In this document: in pieces, positions 23,152-32,685 of the stretch | Layout: each line of letters starts with the position of its first letter | How positions within the stretch are numbered: the stretch's first letter is position 1 | Assembly: GCA_020747015.1 (NCBI GenBank) | Contig: JAGTJM010000010.1 | Location: 310,001 to 374,000 of the forward strand | Length of the DNA stretch: 64,000 nt | DNA from: Pyrenochaeta sp. MPI-SDFR-AT-0127 | Lineage: Eukaryota; Ascomycota; Dothideomycetes; Pleosporales; Cucurbitariaceae | Direction: 5' to 3' | Position numbers and translations under genes: made by a program | Notes under the pieces: model-generated | The model's input: the letters and a program-made list of their open reading frames with translations, nothing else | Told to the model about the DNA's origin: nothing | Databases searched by the model: none

Positions 23152-23433
23152 GAAGTAGACGTGCTGAATGTGGGAAGCAGGCAAAGTATGCTGTAGCGTA
23201 GACTCACTCATATATTTAATGATATGCAGATTATACAATGGGTGACCTAACAAGTCCTTGTGGCTGTAGTTACGTGCCGCTTGTGCCTGAACCCCAGGTC
23301 TGGTTCGGAGTAACGGCCGGGATTAGTGCCCGCATCAGCTTGCCTATTCGCGATGACGTGTGATGGTCAATTCAAGCATCAGGCCGAGAATGTCTGACAC
23401 CCCCCCTACACCCACGCTCCAAGACTTCTCTGT

Positions 23434-26400
23434 TTGAGGCACGATTATCCAGTCGACTGGATGCCCAAGTCGCGCTTCCGCCGCCAGCTTGCTCCTTCGT
23501 CATCCCTCCTCCGCTTCCTCTTCCCACAGACTCGAGCACGCGCACGTCTTCACCTCTCTAAATTCCGACACGAAACAGTTCCTTCGCTGAAGCATAGTGC
23601 AAAGTCGCGCATATATAAGTACATAGTGTATCGACAGGCTCTCAAGCTCAAAGGAAAACAGGGCATCCTTCAGCGGTTGCGCGGTCACACCCGAAGACTA
23701 ATAGGCAGCAATTACCTTGAAAATGAAGCACGGCTGCGACGGCAGAGTATAGTTAGAGCATCCAGTACGAAAGATTCGGGCAAACGATCAATGAGCTATC
23801 AAGACAGCTATGCGCCACGGGAACCAGGTCAGAGGCGGAAGAAGCTGGCGGGTTACCTGAAGGCGGCGAACGAGATAAGGCAGACGTATACGCAGCAGTA
23901 CGCGCCGGGCTGGAGCAGCAGAGAGGCGCAATACGATTACGAGGATGACACATCAGGAAGCTTCCCAGATGCTGCAGTCGTGCGGAACGGCGACGAGGAG
24001 ATGATTTTGTTTCCCAGTTACGCTCGAAAGCATATCAAGAGGAAACCAGAAGCAGAGCCGGGCACTATACAGGAAACCGAAGGCGAAGGGCGTGATGTAC
24101 GAGACTCTACTGGCGCTGGAGATGCTGAATTCTGGAAACAGCAATGGGACAACTATGAAGACGACAACGCCATAGTCGACGTTGACGTCCGTGGCTGGAT
24201 ATACTCCCCTCACAAAGGGCAGATGTCAAGGAAGCAGAGGCTGTTCATTGGCCTTGCGCGACAGCTCGTTGGCGTATCAGCGCCGCCTGCTCCTTCGAGT
24301 TCATCGACGAGCAGCCGCGACACAAGTCCCCAACGGCATGGCTTTCGGGAGCGAGCCCACCTGCGAAACGCGCAGTATGACGAGGAATTAGCAGCCAAAG
24401 AAGCAGAGGAAATCCTTCGCAAAGGTGAAAAAGAGGCCGCAGCGGCCGCGAAGGGCAAATACAGTGAGAAACCTGCGAGAGGAAACGATGATGACACCCA
24501 ATTGTACAGAACAGAGAGTGCAGATAGCGTGCGCACTCTGGGGACTCTACAAGCGCATCAGCTCTCACACAGTACATCCAAAGGTTCACTATATGACGAA
24601 GCAAACATCAGACCTATACAGAAGAGGGCTTCCTGGCAACAACCATCCGACATGAGCCCCGCTGAATTGGCCGAGGCGAATGCGCGATTGATGGCGCGAC
24701 TGCGACATTTCCTAGCTGTTCCTATGGCAAACACTCCGATCAGTATTTTCTTCTACAATGATAAGATATCGAAGCAAAGAACCGTGTATACTGATCCCTC
24801 AGGTCACTTCAGCATGAGTGCCGCTCTAGACTTCGTGCCTACGCATGTCCGAATTCTGGCATCGGACAAGCTCTCAGCAACGGAAGAAGTCCTAATAACA
24901 GAGTCCTCGGGTGTCAGCGTGATCAGCGACATTGATGATACAATCAAGCACTCGGCAATCAGCAGCGGTGCGCGAGAAATCTTCCGCAATGCTTTTATTC
25001 GTGATCTCAGCGATCTTACCATTGAAGGTGTCAAGGAGTGGTACAACAGAATGGCGGAAATGGGTGTCAAGTTTCATTACGTCTCGAACTCGCCGTGGCA
25101 GCTTTACCCTGTGATATCTAAGTACTTTTCCCTCGCTGGACTTCCACCAGGCTCGTTCCATTTGAAGCAGTACAGTGGTATGCTCCAAGGCATCTTCGAG
25201 CCAGTCGCGGAGCGTAAAAAAGTCACCTTGGATAAGATTGCCAGGGACTTTCCAGAACGAAATTTCATCTTGATCGGAGACAGTGGGGAGGCAGACTTGG
25301 AAGTGTACACTGATTTTGTCCTGGAGAACCCAGGACGAGTCGTGGCAATCTTTATCCGCGATGTGACCACGACTGATGGTCCTGGTTTCTTTGACCCTTC
25401 CACTGGTTACTTGTCGTCGGGAGATCGAAATATTTCCCCCTCTTCATCACCACAGAATGGGAATGGAGCTTCGAGTGGACCAGGTGGAGTTCGCGCGTCG
25501 TCTGAAGATGATGACCCAGAGTTCAATGCTGCAATAGCAGCGTCACTACGCGAACTAGAAGACGATAATTTGAAGCGCTCGAAATCAATGTTTCCAGAAA
25601 TCGATAGCAATCATCCTGACTTAAGGCCAAGGCTCCCAGATCGAAAGCCGTCATCCCAAAATTCGTCTATGCGCGGTCGACAAGAGTCTGTTCCCAACCT
25701 GATCGACCTCTCTTCCTCTGATGAAGAACTTGACAAGCCGCCTGTGCTACGGCGCGTCAACACTGACTCTAAGGCTGAAATTGAAGGGCATCGAACAGCA
25801 GTGGCTTCCGCTACGAATGTCAAATCGGCGCCTCCGCCTCCTCGAAAACCGGTGGCCTTGAGAAGTCCATCGGGCGATGCTACACCATCCAATCCATCAT
25901 CTCCCTCGACTTCGAGGCCTCCTGCACCTCCTAAACCACGAAGGCTATCTGCAACTGTCAACCAACCAAGTCCCCTCTCACAACAAATATCCGGCCCAAG
26001 GCCTGCCGACTCTTCCAAACCTCCCAAACCTCCTGTAGCGCCAAAACCCAATCTTAATCGCCAAGACACCAACAATTCTCAAAATGAGCAAACGTATGCA
26101 GGGATGGCTCGCGATAAGTTATGGTCTGTATACAACAGTTTGCCAGCATTAAGATCTCAAGATGAAGCCTCCGATGCGGCTTCCATTACATCTGCAACCT
26201 CAGAGACAGCTAGCATCCGAAAAGGCCCTCCACCTCCTCCACCACGACGAGGTGGTAATCGCGAAGCCGCTGTGAATGCAGCTTCATATGTCGGCTCAAA
26301 AGCATCGGCAGCGTGGCAGCACGCACCTTCCATAACATATCACAATCGACCCCAAGTCACATCTGCGCAGACATCTCAGCCGTTCTCTACCACGGCACGG

Positions 26401-26661
26401 CAAGGCTTGAACCGTACGAGCACAGGCTCGACGATGGGTACAAATGCGGGCGATGGACAATATGTCAACAAGCGGGAACAGCTGTGGCGGCAGCGGTGGG
26501 CGAAGGCAGAAGATCTCATGGCAGACAATGGTGTCGTTCTCAGGACCTGGAGGGTAGGGAGTGATGCTATCAAAGAGGCGGAGCAAGTCATCCGGAATGC
26601 GGAGAGGAAGGGCAAAGACGAAAACAACGGCAATGGTAGTAGGAAGGGTAATCAGAAATAA
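23434..26661 (+). CDS. APP1: App1-type phosphatidate phosphatase
   Basis: Mg2+-dependent phosphatidate phosphatase of the App1 (DUF2183) family, which in yeast works at cortical actin patches and endocytic sites. Intronless frame of 1075 aa. The HAD-like catalytic motif DIDDT is at about residues 499-503, in a conserved block that goes on through REIFRNAFIRDL, FHYVSNSPWQLYP, FILIGDSGEADLEVY and IFIRDVTTTD. The C-terminal 380 residues are Pro-rich with SH3-binding type PPxPPRKP and PKPP motifs, matching App1's links to SH3 proteins. The N-terminus is uncertain: the first ATG gives a very basic leader of 119 residues before MSYQDSYAPREPGQ (ATG at 23791), which could be the true start. The orthology call is mine from domain and layout. 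Confidence 0.9.
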   Translation: MRHDYPVDWMPKSRFRRQLAPSSSLLRFLFPQTRARARLHLSKFRHETVPSLKHSAKSRIYKYIVYRQALKLKGKQGILQRLRGHTRRLIGSNYLENEARLRRQSIVRASSTKDSGKRSMSYQDSYAPREPGQRRKKLAGYLKAANEIRQTYTQQYAPGWSSREAQYDYEDDTSGSFPDAAVVRNGDEEMILFPSYARKHIKRKPEAEPGTIQETEGEGRDVRDSTGAGDAEFWKQQWDNYEDDNAIVDVDVRGWIYSPHKGQMSRKQRLFIGLARQLVGVSAPPAPSSSSTSSRDTSPQRHGFRERAHLRNAQYDEELAAKEAEEILRKGEKEAAAAAKGKYSEKPARGNDDDTQLYRTESADSVRTLGTLQAHQLSHSTSKGSLYDEANIRPIQKRASWQQPSDMSPAELAEANARLMARLRHFLAVPMANTPISIFFYNDKISKQRTVYTDPSGHFSMSAALDFVPTHVRILASDKLSATEEVLITESSGVSVISDIDDTIKHSAISSGAREIFRNAFIRDLSDLTIEGVKEWYNRMAEMGVKFHYVSNSPWQLYPVISKYFSLAGLPPGSFHLKQYSGMLQGIFEPVAERKKVTLDKIARDFPERNFILIGDSGEADLEVYTDFVLENPGRVVAIFIRDVTTTDGPGFFDPSTGYLSSGDRNISPSSSPQNGNGASSGPGGVRASSEDDDPEFNAAIAASLRELEDDNLKRSKSMFPEIDSNHPDLRPRLPDRKPSSQNSSMRGRQESVPNLIDLSSSDEELDKPPVLRRVNTDSKAEIEGHRTAVASATNVKSAPPPPRKPVALRSPSGDATPSNPSSPSTSRPPAPPKPRRLSATVNQPSPLSQQISGPRPADSSKPPKPPVAPKPNLNRQDTNNSQNEQTYAGMARDKLWSVYNSLPALRSQDEASDAASITSATSETASIRKGPPPPPPRRGGNREAAVNAASYVGSKASAAWQHAPSITYHNRPQVTSAQTSQPFSTTARQGLNRTSTGSTMGTNAGDGQYVNKREQLWRQRWAKAEDLMADNGVVLRTWRVGSDAIKEAEQVIRNAERKGKDENNGNGSRKGNQK

Positions 26662-27193
26662 GTACAGATGGTGGCGTATGTAGTCGGCGAGCATTGTTGT
26701 TGGTATATACGTATATAAGTATGGCTTGTTTCCCCATCACCGCCCAGTTTTGATCTATCTCATAATATCACCTAAATATAACTTGCATAGTTCAGGTGAT
26801 GAGCGGGAAATAGTAGGAGCCACCAAGAATAGCCTGCTGTTCTGCGTCCAATTGCATACCATATTGACAAGCAGACCTGTCCGGGTGAAAAATTGGAGTT
26901 CATAAGCGGGCACAATTTGGGTCTTAGGCCATATGAGGTTTGTCATAGAAGATTTACTTCAAGAATGATGGGTCGGATGATTTGTGAGATGCAAGTTTAT
27001 GTTTACAATGATAATACTGACATAAGCTTTATACGTCCACTACATAAGGCCAAGATGCAAAGCGTGAGCAGAATTAATACCGATTAAATGTATTCGTGAT
27101 TGCTAGCGTGCTCATCATGTATCTAGCGGCTGTCCACCGTCAAATGATTGTTACTGGTGAGCCATATAGTTCAGCATGTCAGCCAGGTACCGT
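26662..27193. other. intergenic between convergent genes
   Basis: About 530 bp, AT-rich, between the App1 stop and the minus-strand small gene. Likely two 3' UTRs. No coding frame seen. Confidence 0.45.
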
Positions 27194-27560
27194 CTATTTG
27201 TTCAACTCCTCCGCCCTCTTCTTCAGCTCCTCTTTGCTGGCTGGCGTGGGAAGATTGTCTGCCTGGACAGGTCCCTGAATAAATGTTAATATTGGAGCAA
27301 TGAGACAAGCATGGTAAACAGTGGTCATACCGGGTTAGCCTTGTGAGCCTGGGCGCCAACACTACCACCAGATGTAGCCTGGTTGTCTTCGTCGTGAATC
27401 TGGTGCGAGGAAGCGGTAGAGTCAGAGGACTCCTTGGCTACCTTGTCGGTAATGCCTGGACGCAAAACATTAGCCCCCTCCAGTACAAATATATCCGAGT
27501 GGTATCGAGGGTGTTAAACTTACTACCGCTTGTAGTCTCCTCAGCTGGGTGGACTGGCAT
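27194..27560 (-). CDS. small hydrophilic protein (80 aa), three exons
   Basis: Exons 27560-27524, 27455-27331 and 27274-27194, with introns of 68 nt (GTAAGT to GTCCAG) and 56 nt (GTATGA to TTCAG). All phases agree, giving 80 aa. The protein is very hydrophilic: MPVHPAEETTSGS at the start, HQIHDEDNQATSGGSVGAQ in the middle, then ASKEELKKRAEELNK. No hydrophobic core, signal or membrane segment. It resembles the small disordered, stress-type proteins common in filamentous fungi, but I cannot name a family. Its ATG lies inside the last codons of the frame at 27541-27819, in another phase with a 20-nt overlap, so the two may be one transcript or one gene with an unresolved splice. Confidence 0.65.
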
Positions 27561-27819
27561 CTTCCTTGATCTTTTCTCGCAAGACTTTTTTCTTCTTCTT
27601 GCTATTGAGTATCACCTCGGGGCCACCAATGTACAGGAAGTCTGTTCGAAAAGCTTCTGTTTTATCTGTCTCTTTTACTTGGAGACCTTCAACACCTTGC
27701 TCGAGAGTAGTGGTGGCAGGAGTTTCGTCTAGTTTACCAATAAACTCGGTCGAGTCTGGATAGTTCTCGTAGTAAGTGTTGATTTTATCGATGAAGGACT
27801 GCTCAGTGGAGGAAGCCAT
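27541..27819 (-). CDS. small hypothetical protein (92 aa)
   Basis: Single-exon minus frame starting MASSTEQSFIDKINTYYENYP and ending in a basic tail (SKKKKKVLREKIKED) before a TGA. It is hydrophilic, with one ordered-looking stretch (TDFLYIGGPEVIL). No family recognised. The frame overlaps the start of the 80-aa gene by 20 nt in a different phase. A spliced fusion of the two would need an intron of length 1 modulo 3 in the Lys-rich region, and I found no good donor-acceptor pair for it. Either this is an upstream cistron or gene with its own product, or the fused model has been missed. Confidence 0.5.
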   Translation of the reverse strand: MASSTEQSFIDKINTYYENYPDSTEFIGKLDETPATTTLEQGVEGLQVKETDKTEAFRTDFLYIGGPEVILNSKKKKKVLREKIKEDASPPS

Positions 27820-28214
27820 GGTGTTAAGTAGGCAGTGCAAGCACGCCTGATCGGTGACGTATGTAAGATATAGAGGTCAACGAAGGTGGGGCTCTTGATG
27901 CTTGAGGTGTATGTAATCCGGCTAGTGCGGGGTAGGTATGGTTAGAGAAGCACACCGTGAAAGTCACGTTGGAGTGCACAGCATCCGGAACTTGCTTGTT
28001 AAATACAACATGTAGTCTTGTGCAAGGCTTCTTGGTTGAATCGCTAAGTACGTGAAGTATGAATTGTGGTGCTTCAAGATGTGATGGGCATGATATTGGT
28101 TGGAGGCACCGTCATCCGCCGACGTGATTGCCAAGCCGTCCACTTAACGCGTCGACGCGTCTGCAGCTTCAGAAGATTCTCAACCTCACACATCCCCACA
28201 CTAATCCTCACACC
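27820..28214. promoter_or_regulatory. divergent promoter region, small gene and RFC5
   Basis: 395 bp between the minus-strand small gene and RFC5 on plus. Presumably a shared upstream region. No clear TATA. An MCB-like ACGCGTCGACGCGT cluster lies at about 28147-28160 near the RFC5 start; ACGCGT is the MBF/MluI cell-cycle box that drives S-phase genes in yeasts, which would suit a replication gene. Confidence 0.4.
28147..28160. promoter_or_regulatory. tandem MluI cell-cycle boxes (ACGCGT) upstream of RFC5
   Basis: Two ACGCGT hexamers separated by two bases (ACGCGTCGACGCGT) lie about 55-68 bp upstream of the RFC5 ATG. ACGCGT is the binding core of MBF (Mbp1-Swi6), which controls G1/S transcription of replication genes in yeasts. 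That it works this way here is inference. Confidence 0.55.
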
Positions 28215-29451
28215 ATGGCATTACTAGTAGACAAACACCGACCGCGTAATCTTGAGGCACTCAGCTACCATCCAGAGCTGTCTGAACGCTTACGAGCTCT
28301 TGTTAGTGCCCAGTGATTGTTCACGTATGAGAACACTGTCTGACCCAATTCTTGCCCAGGCACAAAGCGGTGACTTTCCCCATCTCCTCGTCTACGGTCC
28401 TTCAGGCGCTGGAAAGAAGACACGCATCGTCGCAACCCTCAAAGAACTCTACGGCCCCGGTGTCGAGAAGATTAAGATCGATGCACGTGTCTTTCAAACC
28501 ACCACAAACCGCAAACTCGAGTTCAATATTGTTTCCTCGGTATATCATCTCGAAATCACACCGTCCGATGTTGGAAACTATGACAGAGTGGTCGTTCAAG
28601 ATCTGCTGAAAGAAGTCGCGCAAACACAACAAGTCGACTTGGGCGCAAAGCAGCGCTTCAAGGTGGTAGTCATCAACGAAGCGGATCACTTAACTCGAGA
28701 TGCGCAGGCGGCGCTGAGAAGAACCATGGAGAAGTACAGTCCAAACTTGAGGTTGATTTTGTTAGCGAACTCGACAAGTAATATCATTGCGCCAATTCGG
28801 AGCCGAACCCTTCTTGTTAGGGTTGCTGCGCCGACAGAGACGGAAATATGCGAGGTTTTGAGCAAGGTAGGAAAGAAGGAAGGCTGGAAAGAGGTAGAGT
28901 CGCTGAATCAGAGAATTGCAAAAGATAGTGGAAGGAACCTGAGAAAGGCTTTGTTGATGTTCGAGGCAGTACATGCGCAGAAGTACGCTCACTTGACTCC
29001 CTGTCTTTTGTTACAACGTTTATTAACAAACTACAACAGCGAGAAAATCACAGATCAGACACACATTCCCCCTCCGGACTGGGAAGCACTCATCGAACAA
29101 ATTGCGCGCCAAATTGTCGAAGAACGTAGTCCACAACGACTCCTCCAAGTCCGAGCCTCACTTTACGACCTTCTGTCCCACTGCATCGATTCGTCCACGA
29201 TTATCAAGACGCTGACATGGAAGCTTATACCGAAGACAGATGATGCACTAAAGCCAGAGGTTGTCAAGTGGGCTGCTTTCTACGAACACCGATGCAAAAT
29301 GGGTAGCAAGCAAATCTTCCATCTCGAAGCATTTGTTGCAAAGTATATGCGCATATATGAGAGGTATGTACAGCGGCGCTGGTCTAGCATTGGGTGTTAT
29401 GGCTAACTCGTATACAGTTACTCGATGGGTATTGATTTCGACTTTGCATAA
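28215..29451 (+). CDS. RFC5: replication factor C subunit 5 (clamp loader small subunit)
   Basis: Small subunit of the RFC clamp loader, orthologous to yeast Rfc5 and human RFC3, which loads PCNA at primer-template junctions and also serves in Rad24, Ctf18 and Elg1 complexes. Three exons, 28215-28301, 28360-29363 and 29418-29451, with 58- and 54-nt introns (GTTAGT to TGCCCAG; GTATGT to ATACAG), give 374 aa. It starts MALLVDKHRPRNLEALSYH. The P-loop GPSGAGKKT is at residues 42-50, followed by NEADHLT and the sensor/SRC-type SNIIAPIRSRTLLVR. FNIVSSVYHLEITPSDVGNYDR is the block typical of Rfc5. The short last exon gives ESYSMGIDFDFA, which an unspliced reading would miss. Confidence 0.95.
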
Positions 29452-29727
29452 AGAGCAATCACGAAGAAACACTAATATAATTCGGGTAAAAATACCGTAC
29501 ATCTCAACAGATATTCGGTGGCTAAGGCGTCATGGTGTTGTTGGGCGCGGATGCATTTGGCATTTATGTCGTTACGTCATATGTATGAAGCTCCATCTTC
29601 ACCCCTCGAGCAACGGTCATAGCTCCCCCATTGTAGCAACTGAAGCTTCTTTACCTACTGCAAACTACAATTTTCAAGTCCCTCTTTCCTTTTACCTCAC
29701 ATCTCTGGCAATCTCACAGTACCTAAC

Positions 29728-30295
29728 ATGTCGAATAAGCTCATGAACACAGAGAAAGGTGGCGAGCAAACGCAATATGAAGGCGTTCACACATTTGTCG
29801 AGCCCCACGCGAAGCAGGCTGGTCAATTCGGCGGTAAGCTTAATGTGTCCCATTTCCCTCTCTCCTCAACCGACATCATGACCTCCGTATCCTTCTACAA
29901 GGAGTTTATGCTAAGATTCATTGTTACCAGGTTCATCCTCAGCTACCACTTCAACGCAGCACAAGTTCAACCCCAATGAGCCAAACACCCAGGGCATCAC
30001 CAACGCAGAAAAGATACGCTATGGACAGAGTATCCAGGAGGGTGGCATGGGCGGCAAAACGACGAGTTCAACAGGGGAGGCGAATGCCGAAGGTACGTTC
30101 CGATCGAACTTCATAGCGGGAATCTAGAGGCCTGTTGTAAAGTGATGGGAGTTGTTGAAAATAGTAGACTGACCATGAAAAGGTGGCTTTGGCGGCACAG
30201 CGGCAGTGAACGAGCAGGACGATAGTTTCTCGAAGGAGAGGAGAGAGCAAGGATACGGTGGGGGAAGGGATATGGATAGAAATATTGGTGCGTGA
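29728..30295 (+). CDS. small Gly-rich hydrophilic protein (126 aa), three exons
   Basis: Exons 29728-29833, 29931-30092 and 30183-30295; introns of 97 nt (GTAAGC to TTACCAG) and 90 nt (GTACGT to ATGAAAAG). Each join completes a Gly codon, and the phase is right throughout. The product is 126 aa, hydrophilic and disordered-looking: GGEQTQYEGVHTFVEPHAKQ, then KFNPNEPNTQGITNAEKIRYG, then a Gly-rich tail ending RDMDRNIGA. Composition is like LEA/hydrophilin or conidiation-linked small proteins. No family named. A third small hydrophilic gene lies within 3 kb, on the other side of RFC5. Confidence 0.68.
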
Positions 30296-30684
30296 GAAGC
30301 AAGCTGCAATGACCGACTTCCACCATGCATGGTTGTTGCAAGGAGGGTCGAGAGAAAGCAACTCATTTTGTGATTTTCCTCCATGGGTTGAGAAGACCAT
30401 GTAATGCTCAAGTGAAGCATGATATGTGCATTAATCTACAATAGAAATCTGACATGAAGTGATATACGCCAACCACTTTAGAAGTGTAGATCTTCTGTAT
30501 GTTACAACCCAAACGCCATCGCTATGCAGACCAATGTACAGGGCCATCTTGCCAACCAAGTCTATCGATCTTTACCAACGTAGAAAAAACTGAGGAGAGT
30601 ACATCGGAGTAGAGATGCCAGCAGCCCTAAGCAACCCATTCTACACAGCAGACACGAACAGATATAGCACTTATCTGTGGGGTC
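30296..30684. other. intergenic between convergent genes
   Basis: About 390 bp between the Gly-rich small gene (plus) and MRS2 (minus). Likely 3' UTRs only. Confidence 0.45.
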
Positions 30685-32506
30685 CTAGCTCTTCGCTGCA
30701 TCATCGGCTCGCGCTTCCGCTTTTGCCAACTTGCGCGCCAGCGCCCGCTCCCTCTGCATGACATCTGCCAGCGTCTCCCCTCTCTTGCTCATACCACCCA
30801 AATTCGGCGGTGCCTCAGGCGCACAATCACCTCTGTTGATACCAGCGCTGCCGACACTGCGTCCACCCCATGCACCCAGTCCCCAACCACCGCCTCTCGG
30901 TTCCCTGCTCACCAAACTGTTTGGTCCGTGGCCATACATGCTAACCCGCTGCACCTTCCTCAATTTTGTAAGGCCGTAGACAGCGACTAGGCAGCCGAAG
31001 ACTGTGCACCAACCACTGATGCCGTAGAAGCCAAAGTCGGATTCCTCGATGAAATTTTTCAAATTCATGCCGTAGAGAGCAGCGACGAATGTACCAGCTG
31101 TGATGGAGAGGGTAGAGATTGAGAATTTGAGATCGAGTAGCATGAGGGAGTTGCGGTTTGCGTCGAGGATAGCTCGAATACTGTGGAGATGTCAATCCTT
31201 CTGGCGCAAAAAGAAGTCAAGAAGTTGGGGACTCACATCTCCTCTGTGTTCCTGATACTGCTCACCAGATTCTCCGCAGCCTGTACGATTTCATCGGCGA
31301 CCTTGTGGTAAGATTCCAGCAACATTTCAACTTCGGTATGATCGTCGTCCTCACGCGTCTTCCCTTCCGCCTTCTCTGTCAAGTACATCGCGGACAAGTC
31401 GTCATCAGCCTCGAGTAATTCTTCCAGCGCGTTGCGCACCAGTCTTGCTTTTTGTTCGAAACTGCCCAACTTCTTGCTATAGATGAGCAGGTACCGCAGC
31501 TTATCTCTGTCGATATCCTCTTCCAATTCCCTCAATACTCTAACCACTGGCTCACTGACGCCTTCAAACTCTTTTTCCAAACTCAGTGTCACACTAATCA
31601 GGACGGCTTCCAGGGCACGGAACTCGTACGCGAGTGTACCAGTCGCTGGCGATTCTTTCTGGCGCAGCTTAAGGTCCAGGTCGTACATGAACACAGACTG
31701 AGATTTCGAATTTGTAGTACCGTAGGCATCGAAGACGAGGACCCGATTGTGTTTCAGCAAAACGCGCAGGTTCAGGAGGTTTATCAGGATGGCGGAGGGC
31801 CGTACGAGAATGTGTGGGAGAAGTGAGGAGTCAATTTTTCGGAGGTCGCGAGGGAGAAGACCATACTACCTGTCTATCAGCTACGGGTTTTGGAGTAGTG
31901 GATTCGAAGACGCACCTTAGCGATCAGCTCGCTCTTCTTGAACTCTCCACTAACAAGTGTAACGTTGCCGTGCTCATCCAATTCTGTACATCGCATCTTG
32001 AGCTCATTCGCTGGTCGCATGATGCGCCCTAGGCTACTCCCAAAACCCATTGATCCCATCGAGTTCTCATCTGGTGGTGGCGGCGGCGCCTGGAGTTGTT
32101 CAAGGCGTCGCCTGTGTGCTGACTTGAAGATGTTCCAGACATTGTGCGAAGGGGTTGTGGAAAATGATCGGTGAGAGGAGGATAGTGGATGCCGTAATGA
32201 GCTTTGCAAGGTACGCTGGCTTGTGAGCGAATTGTTCAGGGCTGGCTGCGACAATCTCGATCCGAGGGGACATTTTTGGGGTAATCTCATGCATTCGGAC
32301 TCTTCTCTTCTTTGCGAGGTACGCAGGAATCCTTCCTTTGCTTTTACAACCTCCGACCTTTCTCTTCTCGTGCTCGCCCCATATTGTTGCCTTCTCAGCG
32401 CAGCGTGTCGCGCAACCGGGGCTTCAAATGCATGACTGACTTGAGCTCTCAGGAAGCTCAAGACCAAAGGTGACGGGGCTATCCCATGAAGCAAGGTCGG
32501 CCTCAT
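30685..32506 (-). CDS. MRS2: mitochondrial magnesium transporter MRS2 (CorA-type)
   Basis: Mg2+ channel of the mitochondrial inner membrane, a CorA relative that forms pentamers. Three exons, 32506-31916, 31865-31237 and 31180-30685, with 50- and 56-nt introns (GTGCGT to GGTAG; GTGAGT to CCACAG), give 571 aa. The family block [18 protein letters not shown] is restored at the first join. The ion-selectivity motif YGMN is at residues 443-446, between two predicted membrane helices. The N-terminus is rich in Arg, Ser and Ala, fitting a mitochondrial presequence. I chose the ATG at 32506 because an upstream ATG at 32605 adds an unlikely leader. The C-terminal tail after the second helix is long and Gly/Ala/Arg-rich. 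Confidence 0.93.
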
Positions 32507-32637
32507 AACTCTACGTTCGAAAGTTTGCGTGTATACGGAGCCGATCCATACGGTCGTTGTGCTGTTTCGTTTTTCAAGCCTCAATCGGCTCTGCACGTCA
32601 TTCAAGTTCGCGGTCTTGGAAAATCAAAATGCGCTAG

Positions 32638-32649
32638 TGACGTCACGTG
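32638..32649. promoter_or_regulatory. overlapping CRE and E-box in a divergent promoter
   Basis: TGACGTCA (32638-32645) is the full palindromic ATF/CREB element and overlaps by two bases CACGTG (32644-32649), the bHLH E-box. It lies 131 bp upstream of the MRS2 ATG, between MRS2 and the divergent DUF1115-like gene. In filamentous fungi the first is bound by AtfA-type bZIPs and the second by bHLH factors. Use here is inferred. Confidence 0.6.
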
Positions 32650-32685
32650 TTTTGGGTCCTTCTACCAGAGGTGCACATTGCTTGA

